Shown in pieces: positions 1 through 7,521 of a DNA stretch of 64,000 nt (position 1 is the stretch's first letter; every line of letters begins with the position of its first letter). Source of the DNA: Leucobacter chromiireducens subsp. solipictus (GTDB lineage: Bacteria > Actinomycetota > Actinomycetes > Actinomycetales > Microbacteriaceae); NCBI RefSeq assembly GCF_016758195.1, contig NZ_QYAC01000001.1, positions 223,423-287,422 on the forward strand, read 5' to 3'. The translations under genes were made by a program, and so were the position numbers. Below the pieces are notes generated by a model that did not search any database, was not told the DNA's origin, and worked only from the letters and a program-made list of their open reading frames with translations.

Positions 1-2
1 GC

Positions 3-182
3 GAGACCGACCGCGTGTGCCCCCGAAACTGGGTGCAGGAGGTGACGGCGGCGCTTCCGGACGCGGAGATGCGCGAGATTCCGGCCCGCGGCCACGAGGC
101 GATCATCAAGAGCCCGGAGCCCGTGGCGTCGATGGTGCTCACCCATGTCGCTCAGCGCGGGCTCTCTCCGAATCCGAGCTGA
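3..182 (+). CDS. alpha/beta hydrolase, C-terminal fragment (5' end outside window)
   Basis: The frame is open from the left edge to a TGA at 180-182 and encodes about 59 residues. A histidine in the context ARGHEAI, followed by a short helical tail (SPEPVASMV), matches the usual C-terminus of alpha/beta-hydrolase fold proteins, where that histidine completes the catalytic triad. The nucleophile and acid residues lie outside the window, so substrate and family cannot be given. Its last 31 bases overlap the 3' end of the convergent response regulator gene. Confidence 0.6.
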   Translation, partial: ETDRVCPRNWVQEVTAALPDAEMREIPARGHEAIIKSPEPVASMVLTHVAQRGLSPNPS

Positions 183-877
183 TATCCGAGGATCACCGCG
201 TGCACGCGGTCGCGGAGATCGAGCTTTGCAAAGATCGCGTTGATGTGGGATTTCACGGTCGCCGGGGCGAGGAAGAGCTCGGTGCTGATCTCCGCGTTCG
301 AGAGCCCACGCACCACGGCGAGAAAGACGTCGCGCTCGCGCGGGCTGAGCGCCGCGAGCCCAGCTTCGCCCGGTGCCCCGGTGCCGTGACCCGCGACTCG
401 ACCGGTACCCGCGGCCGCACCTGCGCCCGCGCCCGCACCGCCGACGGTGTGCGCGATCAGCCCGGCGGCGAGATCCGGCGCGGCGATGGCGGTTCCCGCC
501 GCGACCGTGCGCACGGCGTGAACGAGCGCCGCGGGGGTGCTGCTCTTGAGGAGGAACGCGCTCGCCCCGGCCCGGAGGCTCTCGAACGCGTACGCGTCGA
601 GCGCGAAGGTGGTCAGCACGATCACGCGCGTGTCGGGGTGGCGTTCGATGAGGTGGCGTGTGGCAGTGATCCCGTCCATGCCGGGCATGCGCACGTCCAT
701 GAGCACCACATCGGGCGGGTCCGCCGCCACGAGCGCCAGCGCGTCGGCACCGGATCCGGCTTCCCCGATCACCTCGATCCCGTCGTCGGAGTCCAGGATC
801 AGGGCGTTGCCCGCCCTGACGAGCGCCTGATCGTCCACGACGACCACGCGGATCTTCTCCGAGACCGTGTCCGTCAT
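152..877 (-). CDS. NarL/LuxR-family two-component response regulator
   Basis: Product of 241 residues. The N-terminal receiver domain has the acidic pocket (VVVDDQ) and a phospho-acceptor Asp near residue 61 (LMDVRMPG). An Ala/Gly-rich linker follows, then a LuxR-type helix-turn-helix at roughly 175-230 (LSPRERDVFLAV, NAEISTELF, TVKSHI). It should be phosphorylated by the histidine kinase encoded just upstream, with which it overlaps by 4 bases (ATGA), so the two are translationally coupled. A likely target is the divergent ABC exporter, because a large inverted repeat lies between the two operons. The signal is unknown. Confidence 0.92.
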   Translation of the reverse strand: MTDTVSEKIRVVVVDDQALVRAGNALILDSDDGIEVIGEAGSGADALALVAADPPDVVLMDVRMPGMDGITATRHLIERHPDTRVIVLTTFALDAYAFESLRAGASAFLLKSSTPAALVHAVRTVAAGTAIAAPDLAAGLIAHTVGGAGAGAGAAAGTGRVAGHGTGAPGEAGLAALSPRERDVFLAVVRGLSNAEISTELFLAPATVKSHINAIFAKLDLRDRVHAVILGYQLGFGESPR

Positions 878-2202
878 GCGCGGTCTCCGTCGCGCGGCAG
901 CACGACGCGCACGCGCCAGCCGCGGCTGGGCGACGCGGCCGTGCGCGGGATCGGGCCGGCGGCAAGCGACCCCCCGAACGCCGCGGCGCGCTCACGCATC
1001 GCCGCGAGCCCGTAACCCGCACCCTGGCGTGAGTTCAGGTCCCGAGCCGAGCCGTGGCCCTCCGCCTCGCTCCCCCGCCCGTTATCGGTCACGGTCACGA
1101 TCACCTCCTCGGCCGCGTGCATCACCCGCACCTCCACGAGCGTTGCTCCGCGGGCGTAGCGCAGCGCGTTTGTCAGCGACTCCTGCACGATCCGGAACAC
1201 CGTGGTGCGAAGTGCCGGATCGTTCGGCATCGTGTCGGACGCCGTCGCCTCGGACGCCGGTGCCCCGGCCGCCACAGCTTCCGCCGTCTCCTCGGCCAGG
1301 CGCACGGGAAGGCCCGCGGCGCGAAAGCCCTCGACGAGTTCGCCGAGATCGGGCACGTTGTGCCCGGACGCCTCAAGCTGCCCGTCCAGGCCGGCATCGG
1401 AGGTGCGGAGCACCCTCAGGATCCGCTGCATCTCCTGCAGGGTCTGCGCGCCGACGGCACCGAGCTGATCGAGCGCCTGCCGCGCTCGCTCGGGGTGTTT
1501 CTCCCATCCCGCGGAGGCCCCGCCGGCGAGCGCCACCATCACGGTCACAGAGTGGGCGACGACGTCGTGCATCTCCGCGGTGATGCGGGAGCGTTCGGCC
1601 GCTGCCGCACGGTCCTCCCGCGCGGCGACGAGCACGGCAAGCGCCTCGCGGCGCGCGCGGCTCGCGCGCACGGCCACCCCGATCGCGATCGCCGCGAGCA
1701 CGGTTGGCTGCAGGGGCAGGATCGGCCAGCGATCGCGGAGGCCCAGCAGCGTCATGATCCCCGTCGCCGCCAGCACCACGGCCTCACTCGCGAAGAAACC
1801 GAGCACCGCGGTGCGGAGGCGACGTTGCGTGGCGAGCGCGTAGAGGCCGAAGCAGCGCTCCCACAGCGCGGGTGCCGCCGCGATCGCGGCGACCGGGTTG
1901 ATCGATCCGAGGAAGACGATGATGAGGAGCACCGTCATGGGGTGCGAGCGGCGCCACCACAGGGCGACACCCACGCCCACCGCGCACACGACGCCCGCCC
2001 AGGCGTGCGGGAGCGTGTTCACGGTCAGGGCGATCACCGTGGGCACGGTGCACGCGACGATCACGAAGACGTCGGCGATGCGTGGCCGATCAGCGAACCA
2101 CTGCTGCCAGGCGGCTCGGGGCAGCACCGGTTCGAACTCCCGCGGTGCGCCGGGGTTCGGCGTATCGGGCCCCGCCTGCTGTTCCGTTTGCGCCGCTGTC
2201 AC
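874..2202 (-). CDS. NarL-type sensor histidine kinase (HisKA_3)
   Basis: Product of 442 residues starting at GTG. Five or so hydrophobic segments fill roughly residues 40-180, with no large extracellular sensor domain, so it probably senses within the membrane. The dimerisation/phospho-acceptor helix carries the HisKA_3 H-box (EMHDVVAHSV, His near 212). The HATPase region is at the C-terminus (N-box FRIVQESLTNALRYA, G-box TVTDNGRG). The acidic insert between H-box and N-box is low complexity. It forms an operon with the downstream response regulator and is divergent from an ABC exporter, an arrangement common for cell-envelope stress or drug-sensing systems. Confidence 0.92.
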   Translation of the reverse strand: MTAAQTEQQAGPDTPNPGAPREFEPVLPRAAWQQWFADRPRIADVFVIVACTVPTVIALTVNTLPHAWAGVVCAVGVGVALWWRRSHPMTVLLIIVFLGSINPVAAIAAAPALWERCFGLYALATQRRLRTAVLGFFASEAVVLAATGIMTLLGLRDRWPILPLQPTVLAAIAIGVAVRASRARREALAVLVAAREDRAAAAERSRITAEMHDVVAHSVTVMVALAGGASAGWEKHPERARQALDQLGAVGAQTLQEMQRILRVLRTSDAGLDGQLEASGHNVPDLGELVEGFRAAGLPVRLAEETAEAVAAGAPASEATASDTMPNDPALRTTVFRIVQESLTNALRYARGATLVEVRVMHAAEEVIVTVTDNGRGSEAEGHGSARDLNSRQGAGYGLAAMRERAAAFGGSLAAGPIPRTAASPSRGWRVRVVLPRDGDRA

Positions 2203-2234
2203 CGTTTCATTGTGTCACTGGGCACTCGGGCCGA

Positions 2235-2294
2235 CCACCACCCACGGGTGGATCGTGCCGAGAGCCCACCACGAGTTCCACCCGTGGGTGGTGG
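2235..2294. promoter_or_regulatory. 18-bp inverted repeat between divergent kinase and ABC operons
   Basis: Bases 2235-2252 and 2277-2294 are perfect reverse complements (18 bp each, 24-nt spacer). Each arm contains the near-palindrome CCACCCACGGGTGG or its complement, so four CCACCC-type half-sites are arranged symmetrically. The element lies midway between the kinase start (2202) and the ABC ATPase start (2361). It is most simply read as the operator for the neighbouring response regulator acting on both operons. A transcribed hairpin is an alternative. Confidence 0.6.
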
Positions 2295-2360
2295 CCGTGG
2301 CCGTACCCGTCTTCGTAGCCTGGGCGGACCAGCCCCGATCCCCAGAGAAGCGGAGTCGAC

Positions 2361-3131
2361 ATGCACGCTCCCCCGAACCCAGCCCCTCCGTCCCCGTCGG
2401 CCGTGCCATCGCACACGGGCGACGTCTCGCGTGTCCCCTGGCTCCTCCGAGCCGAAGGCATCGCGAAATCATACGGGCCGACGGTCGCCCTCGCGCCGGC
2501 CGACTTCACCGTGGCACCGGGCGAATCCGTGGCGATCATGGGACCGAGCGGATCGGGGAAGTCGACGCTCCTGCTCGTGCTCTCCGGCATTCTCACCGCC
2601 GACACGGGGTCGGTGATCCTGCGCCGCTCAGACGATGCCGGCTTCGACGATCTTGCGGGCCAGAGCGACGCCCAGCGCTCCGCGATCCGGCTGCACCGCT
2701 TCGGCTTCGTGTTCCAGCAGGGCATGCTCATTCCCGAGCTCACCGCCACGGAGAACGTGATGGTGCCGCTGCTGCTCGCCGGCGTGCAGCGCCGGCTCGC
2801 TCAGCCGCGCGCGGAACGCGAACTGGACCAGCTCGGGCTCAGCGAACTGGGTGAGCGGCGCATCGGTCAGCTGTCCGGCGGACAGGCGCAGCGCGTCGCG
2901 GTGGCCCGCGCGCTCGTCACCGGACCCAGCATCGTGTTCGCTGATGAACCCACCGGTGCGCTGGACTCGCACACCGCGGAGGAGGTGCTCGACACACTGC
3001 TGGGCACGGCGTGGGGCACGGGGCCGGAGCCGCGCCGCGCCGTGGTTCTCGTCACCCACTCGGCGGAGATCGCGGCGCGCTGCGACCGGATCGTGCGCGT
3101 GCGGGACGGCCGGATTGAGGATCCGGCATGA
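2361..3131 (+). CDS. ABC transporter ATP-binding protein (MacB/LolD type)
   Basis: Product of 256 residues with a complete nucleotide-binding domain: Walker A GPSGSGKST near residue 61, Q-loop FVFQQG, signature LSGGQAQR, and Walker B/D-loop VFADEPTGALD. The GALD ending and the fusion-free layout are typical of the MacB/LolD/FtsE group, which powers FtsX-fold permeases. About 25 extra Pro/Ser-rich residues precede the domain, so a start further downstream is possible; the annotated ATG has a GAAGCGGAG upstream. The gene overlaps the permease gene by 4 bases. It likely exports a toxic or envelope-active compound under control of the divergent two-component system. Confidence 0.9.
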   Translation: MHAPPNPAPPSPSAVPSHTGDVSRVPWLLRAEGIAKSYGPTVALAPADFTVAPGESVAIMGPSGSGKSTLLLVLSGILTADTGSVILRRSDDAGFDDLAGQSDAQRSAIRLHRFGFVFQQGMLIPELTATENVMVPLLLAGVQRRLAQPRAERELDQLGLSELGERRIGQLSGGQAQRVAVARALVTGPSIVFADEPTGALDSHTAEEVLDTLLGTAWGTGPEPRRAVVLVTHSAEIAARCDRIVRVRDGRIEDPA

Positions 3132-4465
3132 CCGCCGTGTGGCTGCTGATCCGGCCGAGCCGCGGATCCGGAGCGGCGTTCGCGCTGCAGCTGATCGCCG
3201 CAACGCTGACCACCGTGCTCACCTGTACGGTGGCGATGCTGGCCCGCGCCCTGTGGCGGGTGCCCTCCGCCGAGATCGCGTACCAGGTACTCGCCGTGGC
3301 CATCGTCTTGGTCCTGTTCGTTCCGCTACTCACGCTGGGCTCTGCGACGGCGCGGCTCGCGGCGCGCAGCCGCGATGAGCGCCTCGCGACGCTCCGCCTG
3401 CTCGGTGCCACCGCAGCGCGCGTGCGCCGGATCGCGGTCGCCGAGGTCACGGTCACCGCCGCGCTCGGCGTCTGCGCCGGAACCGCGCTCTCGGCCCTGG
3501 TGCCGTGGGCGCTCGCCCCGATGCCACTGCGGGGCGCACCGCTCACGGCTGAAGGGCTGTGGCTGCCCTGGTGGGTGTGGACCGCGCTCCCACCGCTCCT
3601 CGTGGCGGTGGCCGGGAGCAGCGCGTTCCTCGGACTGCGGCGGGTCATCCTTTCCCCGTTGGGCGTGCGCACGCGACCTGCGGCCCCGCGGCTCAGCTGG
3701 GCGCGAGTTGCCGTGGCGGGGGCGGTGGTGGCCGCCGCCGCGCTGGTCCTGCAGCTCATGTCGCCCGGGTGGGGGCTGCTCGTGATCGTCGGGGCGCTCG
3801 GTGCCGTCGTGCTCGCGGTCATGGCGGTGTTCGCGGCGGTCGGGCCGTTCGTGGTCTCGCTGCGGGCCGGCCGGCTGGCCCGCAGCGCCACCGCGGCCCC
3901 GCAGCTCATCGCAGCGCGCGGAGTGCAGGACGATCCCCGCAGCGCCTGGCGCGCCGTCTCGGCGCTCGCGCTCGCCACGTTCATCGCGATCCCGGCGGGG
4001 TCGCTCCTCGGCTACCTCGACACGATCGTCCGGAGTCAGAGCCGCGAGATCATGACCCCGGATCAGCTGCTCCTATTCGCGGATGCCCGCACCTTCCTCC
4101 TCGCCCTTGTCGCGCTCGCGTTTCTCGTGGTCGCCTGCCAGGTCGCGCTGACCCAGGCCGCGGAGGTGTTCGAGCGGCGCGAACTCACCCGGGCACTCGA
4201 CCGCATCGGCATGCCCCGTCGGGCGCTCGAGAGCGCACGGACGCTGCGCGTCATGATCCCCGCCCGTCTCGCGGTCATCGGCTCGGCGCTCACGGCGGTC
4301 GTGCTCGCGTTCCCCCTGGTCGGGATCGCCCTCGCCGTGGCCCCGTGGTTCCTGATCGCCACCGCGGGCGTGCTCGCGCTGGGGCTGCTCCTGGTCCGTG
4401 CGGGGGTGGGCGTCACGTCACCGCTGCTGCGGCGCGAACTGGCGGCACCCCAGCGCGGGGAGTGA
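3128..4465 (+). CDS. FtsX-like ABC transporter permease
   Basis: Product of 445 residues. It has an N-terminal helix, then two clusters of hydrophobic helices separated by a polar stretch, as in the two-copy FtsX permease architecture. The sequence RSRDERLATLRLLGAT just after the second helix is the conserved cytoplasmic motif of this superfamily, and a second related segment (ERRELTRALDRIGMP) follows in the second half. It overlaps the ATPase gene by 4 bases and presumably assembles with it. No large MacB-type periplasmic domain is present, so this is the small type often found next to histidine kinases. Confidence 0.85.
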   Translation: MTAVWLLIRPSRGSGAAFALQLIAATLTTVLTCTVAMLARALWRVPSAEIAYQVLAVAIVLVLFVPLLTLGSATARLAARSRDERLATLRLLGATAARVRRIAVAEVTVTAALGVCAGTALSALVPWALAPMPLRGAPLTAEGLWLPWWVWTALPPLLVAVAGSSAFLGLRRVILSPLGVRTRPAAPRLSWARVAVAGAVVAAAALVLQLMSPGWGLLVIVGALGAVVLAVMAVFAAVGPFVVSLRAGRLARSATAAPQLIAARGVQDDPRSAWRAVSALALATFIAIPAGSLLGYLDTIVRSQSREIMTPDQLLLFADARTFLLALVALAFLVVACQVALTQAAEVFERRELTRALDRIGMPRRALESARTLRVMIPARLAVIGSALTAVVLAFPLVGIALAVAPWFLIATAGVLALGLLLVRAGVGVTSPLLRRELAAPQRGE

Positions 4466-4573
4466 AGGGTCGGACTCGGACGAAGGTGATGCATCAGGCT
4501 TGGCAGCGGCCCGCCCGTCGTGCACACTGGGGTGAGACGGAGCGGGCTGGGGGTGTTCCCATGAGAGGCCTGC

Positions 4574-5044
4574 ATGATCCACGCCCTGGTACGCCGCAAG
4601 ATTCGCGCCGTGTTCGCCTGCCTGAGCGCCGGCGACGCCGAGCCGCTGCTCACGAGCCTCGCTCCCCGCTTCATGTCTCACTTCCACGGCGACCACGCGC
4701 TCGGCGGCGTGCGCACGACACACCACACGATGCGGGCCTGGTGGCAGCGGCTCTTCCGGCTGCTCCCCGGCGCACGTTTTGCCGTCGAGGACATCCTGGT
4801 GAACGGTCCCCCCTGGCACATGCGGGTGGCCCTGACGGCCCGGGTCGTGGGGATCCTCCCCGACGGGCAGCGCTACGAAAATCGACTGATGCAGCATATG
4901 CACCTGCACTGGGGTCGCATCACCCGGGCCGAAACCCTGGAGGATCTGCAGCACCTGCAGCGTGCCCTGGACGACGTTGCGGCGGCGGGAAACGCTGAGG
5001 CACGGGCCGCCCCGCTCGAGGACGTCGCGGCGGAGGCCGCCTGA
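4574..5044 (+). CDS. NTF2-like / SnoaL-like fold protein
   Basis: Product of 156 residues. The pattern of an N-terminal helix with an AGD turn (FACLSAGDAEPLLTSLAP), a central FHGDHALGG loop, a WWQRLFRLLPGARF segment and alternating beta-strands ending in HMHLHWGRI is typical of SnoaL-like NTF2-fold proteins. Members range from polyketide cyclases to stress proteins, so no reaction can be assigned. A GAGAGG sits just before the ATG. The C-terminal 30 residues are acidic and Ala-rich. It stands alone between the ABC operon and the ArsR gene. Confidence 0.65.
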   Translation: MIHALVRRKIRAVFACLSAGDAEPLLTSLAPRFMSHFHGDHALGGVRTTHHTMRAWWQRLFRLLPGARFAVEDILVNGPPWHMRVALTARVVGILPDGQRYENRLMQHMHLHWGRITRAETLEDLQHLQRALDDVAAAGNAEARAAPLEDVAAEAA

Positions 5045-5065
5045 CTTTGTCACCTCGTAACCTCG

Positions 5066-5095
5066 TTGCGTCGTAAGTACGTTGTAACGTACTAT
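5066..5095 (+). promoter_or_regulatory. promoter with 18-bp palindromic operator for the ArsR-like gene
   Basis: A TTGCGT at 5066-5071 and a TACTAT at 5090-5095 are separated by 18 bp and fit a -35/-10 pair. The spacer holds a perfect 8+8 bp palindrome with a 2-nt centre (5076-5093, AGTACGTT-GT-AACGTACT). Six bases separate the -10 from the ATG at 5102, so the transcript should be leaderless. Repression by the gene's own product would block RNA polymerase directly. Confidence 0.65.
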
Positions 5096-5101
5096 TGCGC
5101 C

Positions 5102-5653
5102 ATGTCTCCGAATACCGCGGCCCTGCAAGCCCAGCTCGACGCGCTCACGCGCCGAGTCGACGAACTCGAATCGCGCGCCGGATCCGGCACCGAGTTCCGC
5201 GCCGAGAGCGCTGCCCACAGCCCGGCGCTCGACCCCGAGGCTTTCTGGGCACTCGAGGGTGTCCAGGCCCGGCGCGCCGATCACCCCAGCACCGCCGAGG
5301 GCATGGTGATGCTCGTCGGCTCGCTCACCCTCCCGGAGGGCTCACCCGTCGCGTGGCAGGAGGGCGCGGGCACCGCCGGCCTCCTCGAATCGGACTGGTC
5401 GGAGCGCGCCGCAGCGTTCGCCGCGCTCGGTCACCCCGTTCGTCTCGAACTTCTGCGCCATATCCTGGCCGGTATCCACACCACCGCGGAGCTCGCCGAT
5501 ATCGACGGCCTCGGGACCACCGGACAACTCCACCACCACCTGCGCCAACTCGTCGCCGCCGGCTGGGTACGCCAGAGCGGGCGCGGCAGCTACGAGGTGC
5601 CCGCCGCCCGGATCGTGCCGCTCCTTGCCGGGGTGCTCGGAGCCGAGCGGTGA
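5102..5653 (+). CDS. ArsR-like winged-helix regulator
   Basis: Product of 183 residues. An N-terminal coiled-coil-like helix (LQAQLDALTRRVDELESR) precedes a middle segment of unknown role and a C-terminal winged helix (FAALGHPVRLELLRHIL, TTAELADI, TTGQLHHHLRQLVAAGWV) characteristic of ArsR/SmtB proteins. No clear metal-binding Cys pair is seen. The start at 5102 is chosen because a -10 box lies 6 nt upstream; an in-frame ATG at 5066 would include the promoter. It overlaps the next gene by 4 bases (GTGA), so regulator and peptidase are made together. Confidence 0.8.
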   Translation: MSPNTAALQAQLDALTRRVDELESRAGSGTEFRAESAAHSPALDPEAFWALEGVQARRADHPSTAEGMVMLVGSLTLPEGSPVAWQEGAGTAGLLESDWSERAAAFAALGHPVRLELLRHILAGIHTTAELADIDGLGTTGQLHHHLRQLVAAGWVRQSGRGSYEVPAARIVPLLAGVLGAER

Positions 5654-6546
5654 GCGCGGACGCGCCCCGGCGGCGAGCGCTGCGTGCGGGTGTGCTCGCC
5701 GCGTATCGCGTGCGGAGTTTCGGGTATGCGCTCGTCATTGTGCCACTCGTTGCGATCGCCGTGACGAGCCTGTTTCCGTGGGGGGATGACTGGCAGGCCG
5801 CACGCCGCGCGATGGGCTGGGCCGCCATCGGGCTCGGGGCAGTCACGGTGAGCATCGGCGTCGTCGGGGCCAGGATCCTGCCCACCCGCGAGCCGGTCAC
5901 CGTCACCTCGCCGGTCCAGGGCCGCTGGCTCGCGCTCAACAGTCCGGCATCACAGGTTCCCAGCCACGGCGTTCGCGCCTACGGGCAGTCCCATGCCATC
6001 GACCTGGTGGCGGAACCTGCGGATCGACACCGTCCGGCGTTCGGCGACGGCCCCCTCATGCGGGCGGCTTCGGCGTACCCGGCGCTCGGGGAACCGGTGA
6101 CCGCCATGATGAGCGGGAGGGTTGTGCGCGCGAGCGGGTGGCGGCGAGATCACCGCGCGCGCTCCCACGCGGTGAGCCTCGGGTATCTCATGGCCGAGGG
6201 GGCGGTTCGGGAACTTGGCGGGCCGGGCTTCGTCGTCGGCAATCACGTCACGATCCGCGGCGACGACGGCACCTTCGCGCTCGTCGCGCACCTGCAGCGC
6301 GGCTCGCTCCGGGTCCGCGTGGGCGACACCGTCACGGCCGGGCAGCAGATTGCGGCGTGCGGCAACTCGGGCAACAGCAGCGAGCCACACGTGCACGCGC
6401 AGCTCATGGACCGGGCCTCGCTGTGGACAGCGCAGGGCATCCCGATGGCGTTTGTGGGAATCACCCTCGGTGAGGATCCGGCCCCCGTGACCGGGCTCCC
6501 CGAGAACGAGCAGCACATGGTCGCGTCGGGCGGGTGCGACGGCTAG
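5650..6546 (+). CDS. M23-family (LytM-like) membrane-anchored peptidase
   Basis: Product of 298 residues starting at GTG. Two hydrophobic helices (about 25-45 and 53-75) are followed by an extracytoplasmic domain with the LytM zinc-site pattern: HAID near 115-118, a beta-rich core (GNHVTI, VAHLQRGSLRVRVGDTVTAGQQIAACGNSGNS) and HVHAQL. These metallopeptidases cut peptidoglycan cross-links or act as scaffolds. It overlaps the ArsR-like gene by 4 bases, which suggests regulated expression, and it is the last gene of this pair. The usual HxGxD spacing is shortened to HxxD, so activity should not be taken for granted. Confidence 0.85.
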   Translation: MSADAPRRRALRAGVLAAYRVRSFGYALVIVPLVAIAVTSLFPWGDDWQAARRAMGWAAIGLGAVTVSIGVVGARILPTREPVTVTSPVQGRWLALNSPASQVPSHGVRAYGQSHAIDLVAEPADRHRPAFGDGPLMRAASAYPALGEPVTAMMSGRVVRASGWRRDHRARSHAVSLGYLMAEGAVRELGGPGFVVGNHVTIRGDDGTFALVAHLQRGSLRVRVGDTVTAGQQIAACGNSGNSSEPHVHAQLMDRASLWTAQGIPMAFVGITLGEDPAPVTGLPENEQHMVASGGCDG

Positions 6547-6666
6547 GTGCCCCCGTCACGCCCGGGCGGCGAGATCTTGCACCCGCCGGAGAAACCGTTC
6601 GCGGCGCTGCGGCGTATCGCGCCGCCACACGGGCGCGCAGATCGCGGTTCACACCGGTGCTCCGCA

Positions 6667-6724
6667 CCGATGGGTGAGTTTCTGGGGCTTGACGTGCGCG
6701 AAGCCCCCGAAACTCACCCATCGG
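6667..6724. repeat. 24-bp inverted repeat hairpin
   Basis: Bases 6667-6690 pair with 6701-6724 at 23 of 24 positions around a 10-nt loop. It lies between the convergent ends of the M23 peptidase gene (6546) and the GntR gene (6780). No U-tract follows on either strand. It could act as a bidirectional terminator or be a small mobile palindrome. Confidence 0.7.
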
Positions 6725-6746
6725 CGCCATGCTGCCGCGGCAGGGT

Positions 6747-6797
6747 CAGCCCGCGGGCGGGCTCAGCCCGCGGGCGGGCTCAGCCCGCGGGCGGGCC
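6747..6797. repeat. 17-bp tandem repeat, three copies
   Basis: Three head-to-tail copies of a 17-bp unit (CAGCCCGCGGGCGGGCT; last base of copy 3 is C) start at 6747, 6764 and 6781. The third copy encodes the last residues (PPAG) of the GntR regulator, and the TCA joining copies 2 and 3 supplies its stop codon. Each unit contains the perfect palindrome GCCCGCGGGC. Confidence 0.85.
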
Positions 6798-7499
6798 CTC
6801 GATCAAGCGCTCGAACTCCCCCGCGGTGGTCGCGAGGTGATCCCGCATCTCGCGATCCGCGGCGGCCCCGTCCCCGGCGGCGATCGCGGCTCGCAGGGCG
6901 CGGTGCGCGTCAAGGCTTGAGGATTTCACGAAGTGGACGGCGAGCACGTCCACTGGCTCGAACATCCGCACGCGGGCGTCCTCCACCGCGCGCACGAGGA
7001 GCGCGTTCCCGGACCCCTCGGCGATCGCCAGGTGAAAGTCCGTGTCCGCGCGCCGCGATTCCGCGAGCGTGGTGGCATGCTCCATGTCCACGATCGCCGC
7101 GTCCAGGCGCTCCACCAATTCCGCGGTGCGGGCCTCCGCGGCAAGCCGAGCCGCGGCGGCCTCGACGATGCCGCGAAACTGCACCAGCTCGAGGATCTCC
7201 CCGCGCTTTCCCTGCAGTGCCCGCAGGCGCGCGGCGGGATCCTCATCCGAGGGGCGCACGAACGCACCCCCGGAAGACCCGCGCTGGATGCTGATCTCCC
7301 CCGCCCCCTCGAGCACGCGCAGCGCCTGCCGCAGCGTTTCCCGGGCCACGCCGAGCTGTTCCGCGAGGCGACGTTCGGCGGGCAGCTTGTCACCCGGCGC
7401 GAGCCGCCCGAGCGCGATCTCGCGCCGCACGTGATCAACGATCGCCTGATACCCGGCGACCGCGCCGCGACCACTCTCCGAGAGCGGGGGGATATTCAC
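6780..7499 (-). CDS. GntR-family regulator, FadR/FCD subfamily
   Basis: Product of 239 residues. An N-terminal winged helix (IALGRLAPGDKLPAERRLAEQ, ARETLRQALRVLEGAG) is followed by an all-helical FCD ligand-binding domain in which D/H residues (DTDFHLAIAEGSGN, AHRALRAAI) form the usual metal/ligand site. The start is placed at the GTG 7499 because AGGAGG lies 6 nt upstream; a longer frame would run into the aldehyde dehydrogenase gene. It is the last gene of the gamma-glutamylation operon and probably represses it in the absence of the amine or its product. An AT-rich imperfect palindrome in front of the permease gene is a candidate operator. Confidence 0.9.
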   Translation of the reverse strand: MNIPPLSESGRGAVAGYQAIVDHVRREIALGRLAPGDKLPAERRLAEQLGVARETLRQALRVLEGAGEISIQRGSSGGAFVRPSDEDPAARLRALQGKRGEILELVQFRGIVEAAAARLAAEARTAELVERLDAAIVDMEHATTLAESRRADTDFHLAIAEGSGNALLVRAVEDARVRMFEPVDVLAVHFVKSSSLDAHRALRAAIAAGDGAAADREMRDHLATTAGEFERLIEGPPAG

Positions 7500-7521
7500 C
7501 TGGGACCTCCTGGCCGTGAGA

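Noticed and set aside
3..1015. Long plus-strand open frames opposite the response regulator
   Set aside because: Only the first 180 bases carry a protein-like sequence; the rest is antisense to a gene with intact receiver and LuxR domains.
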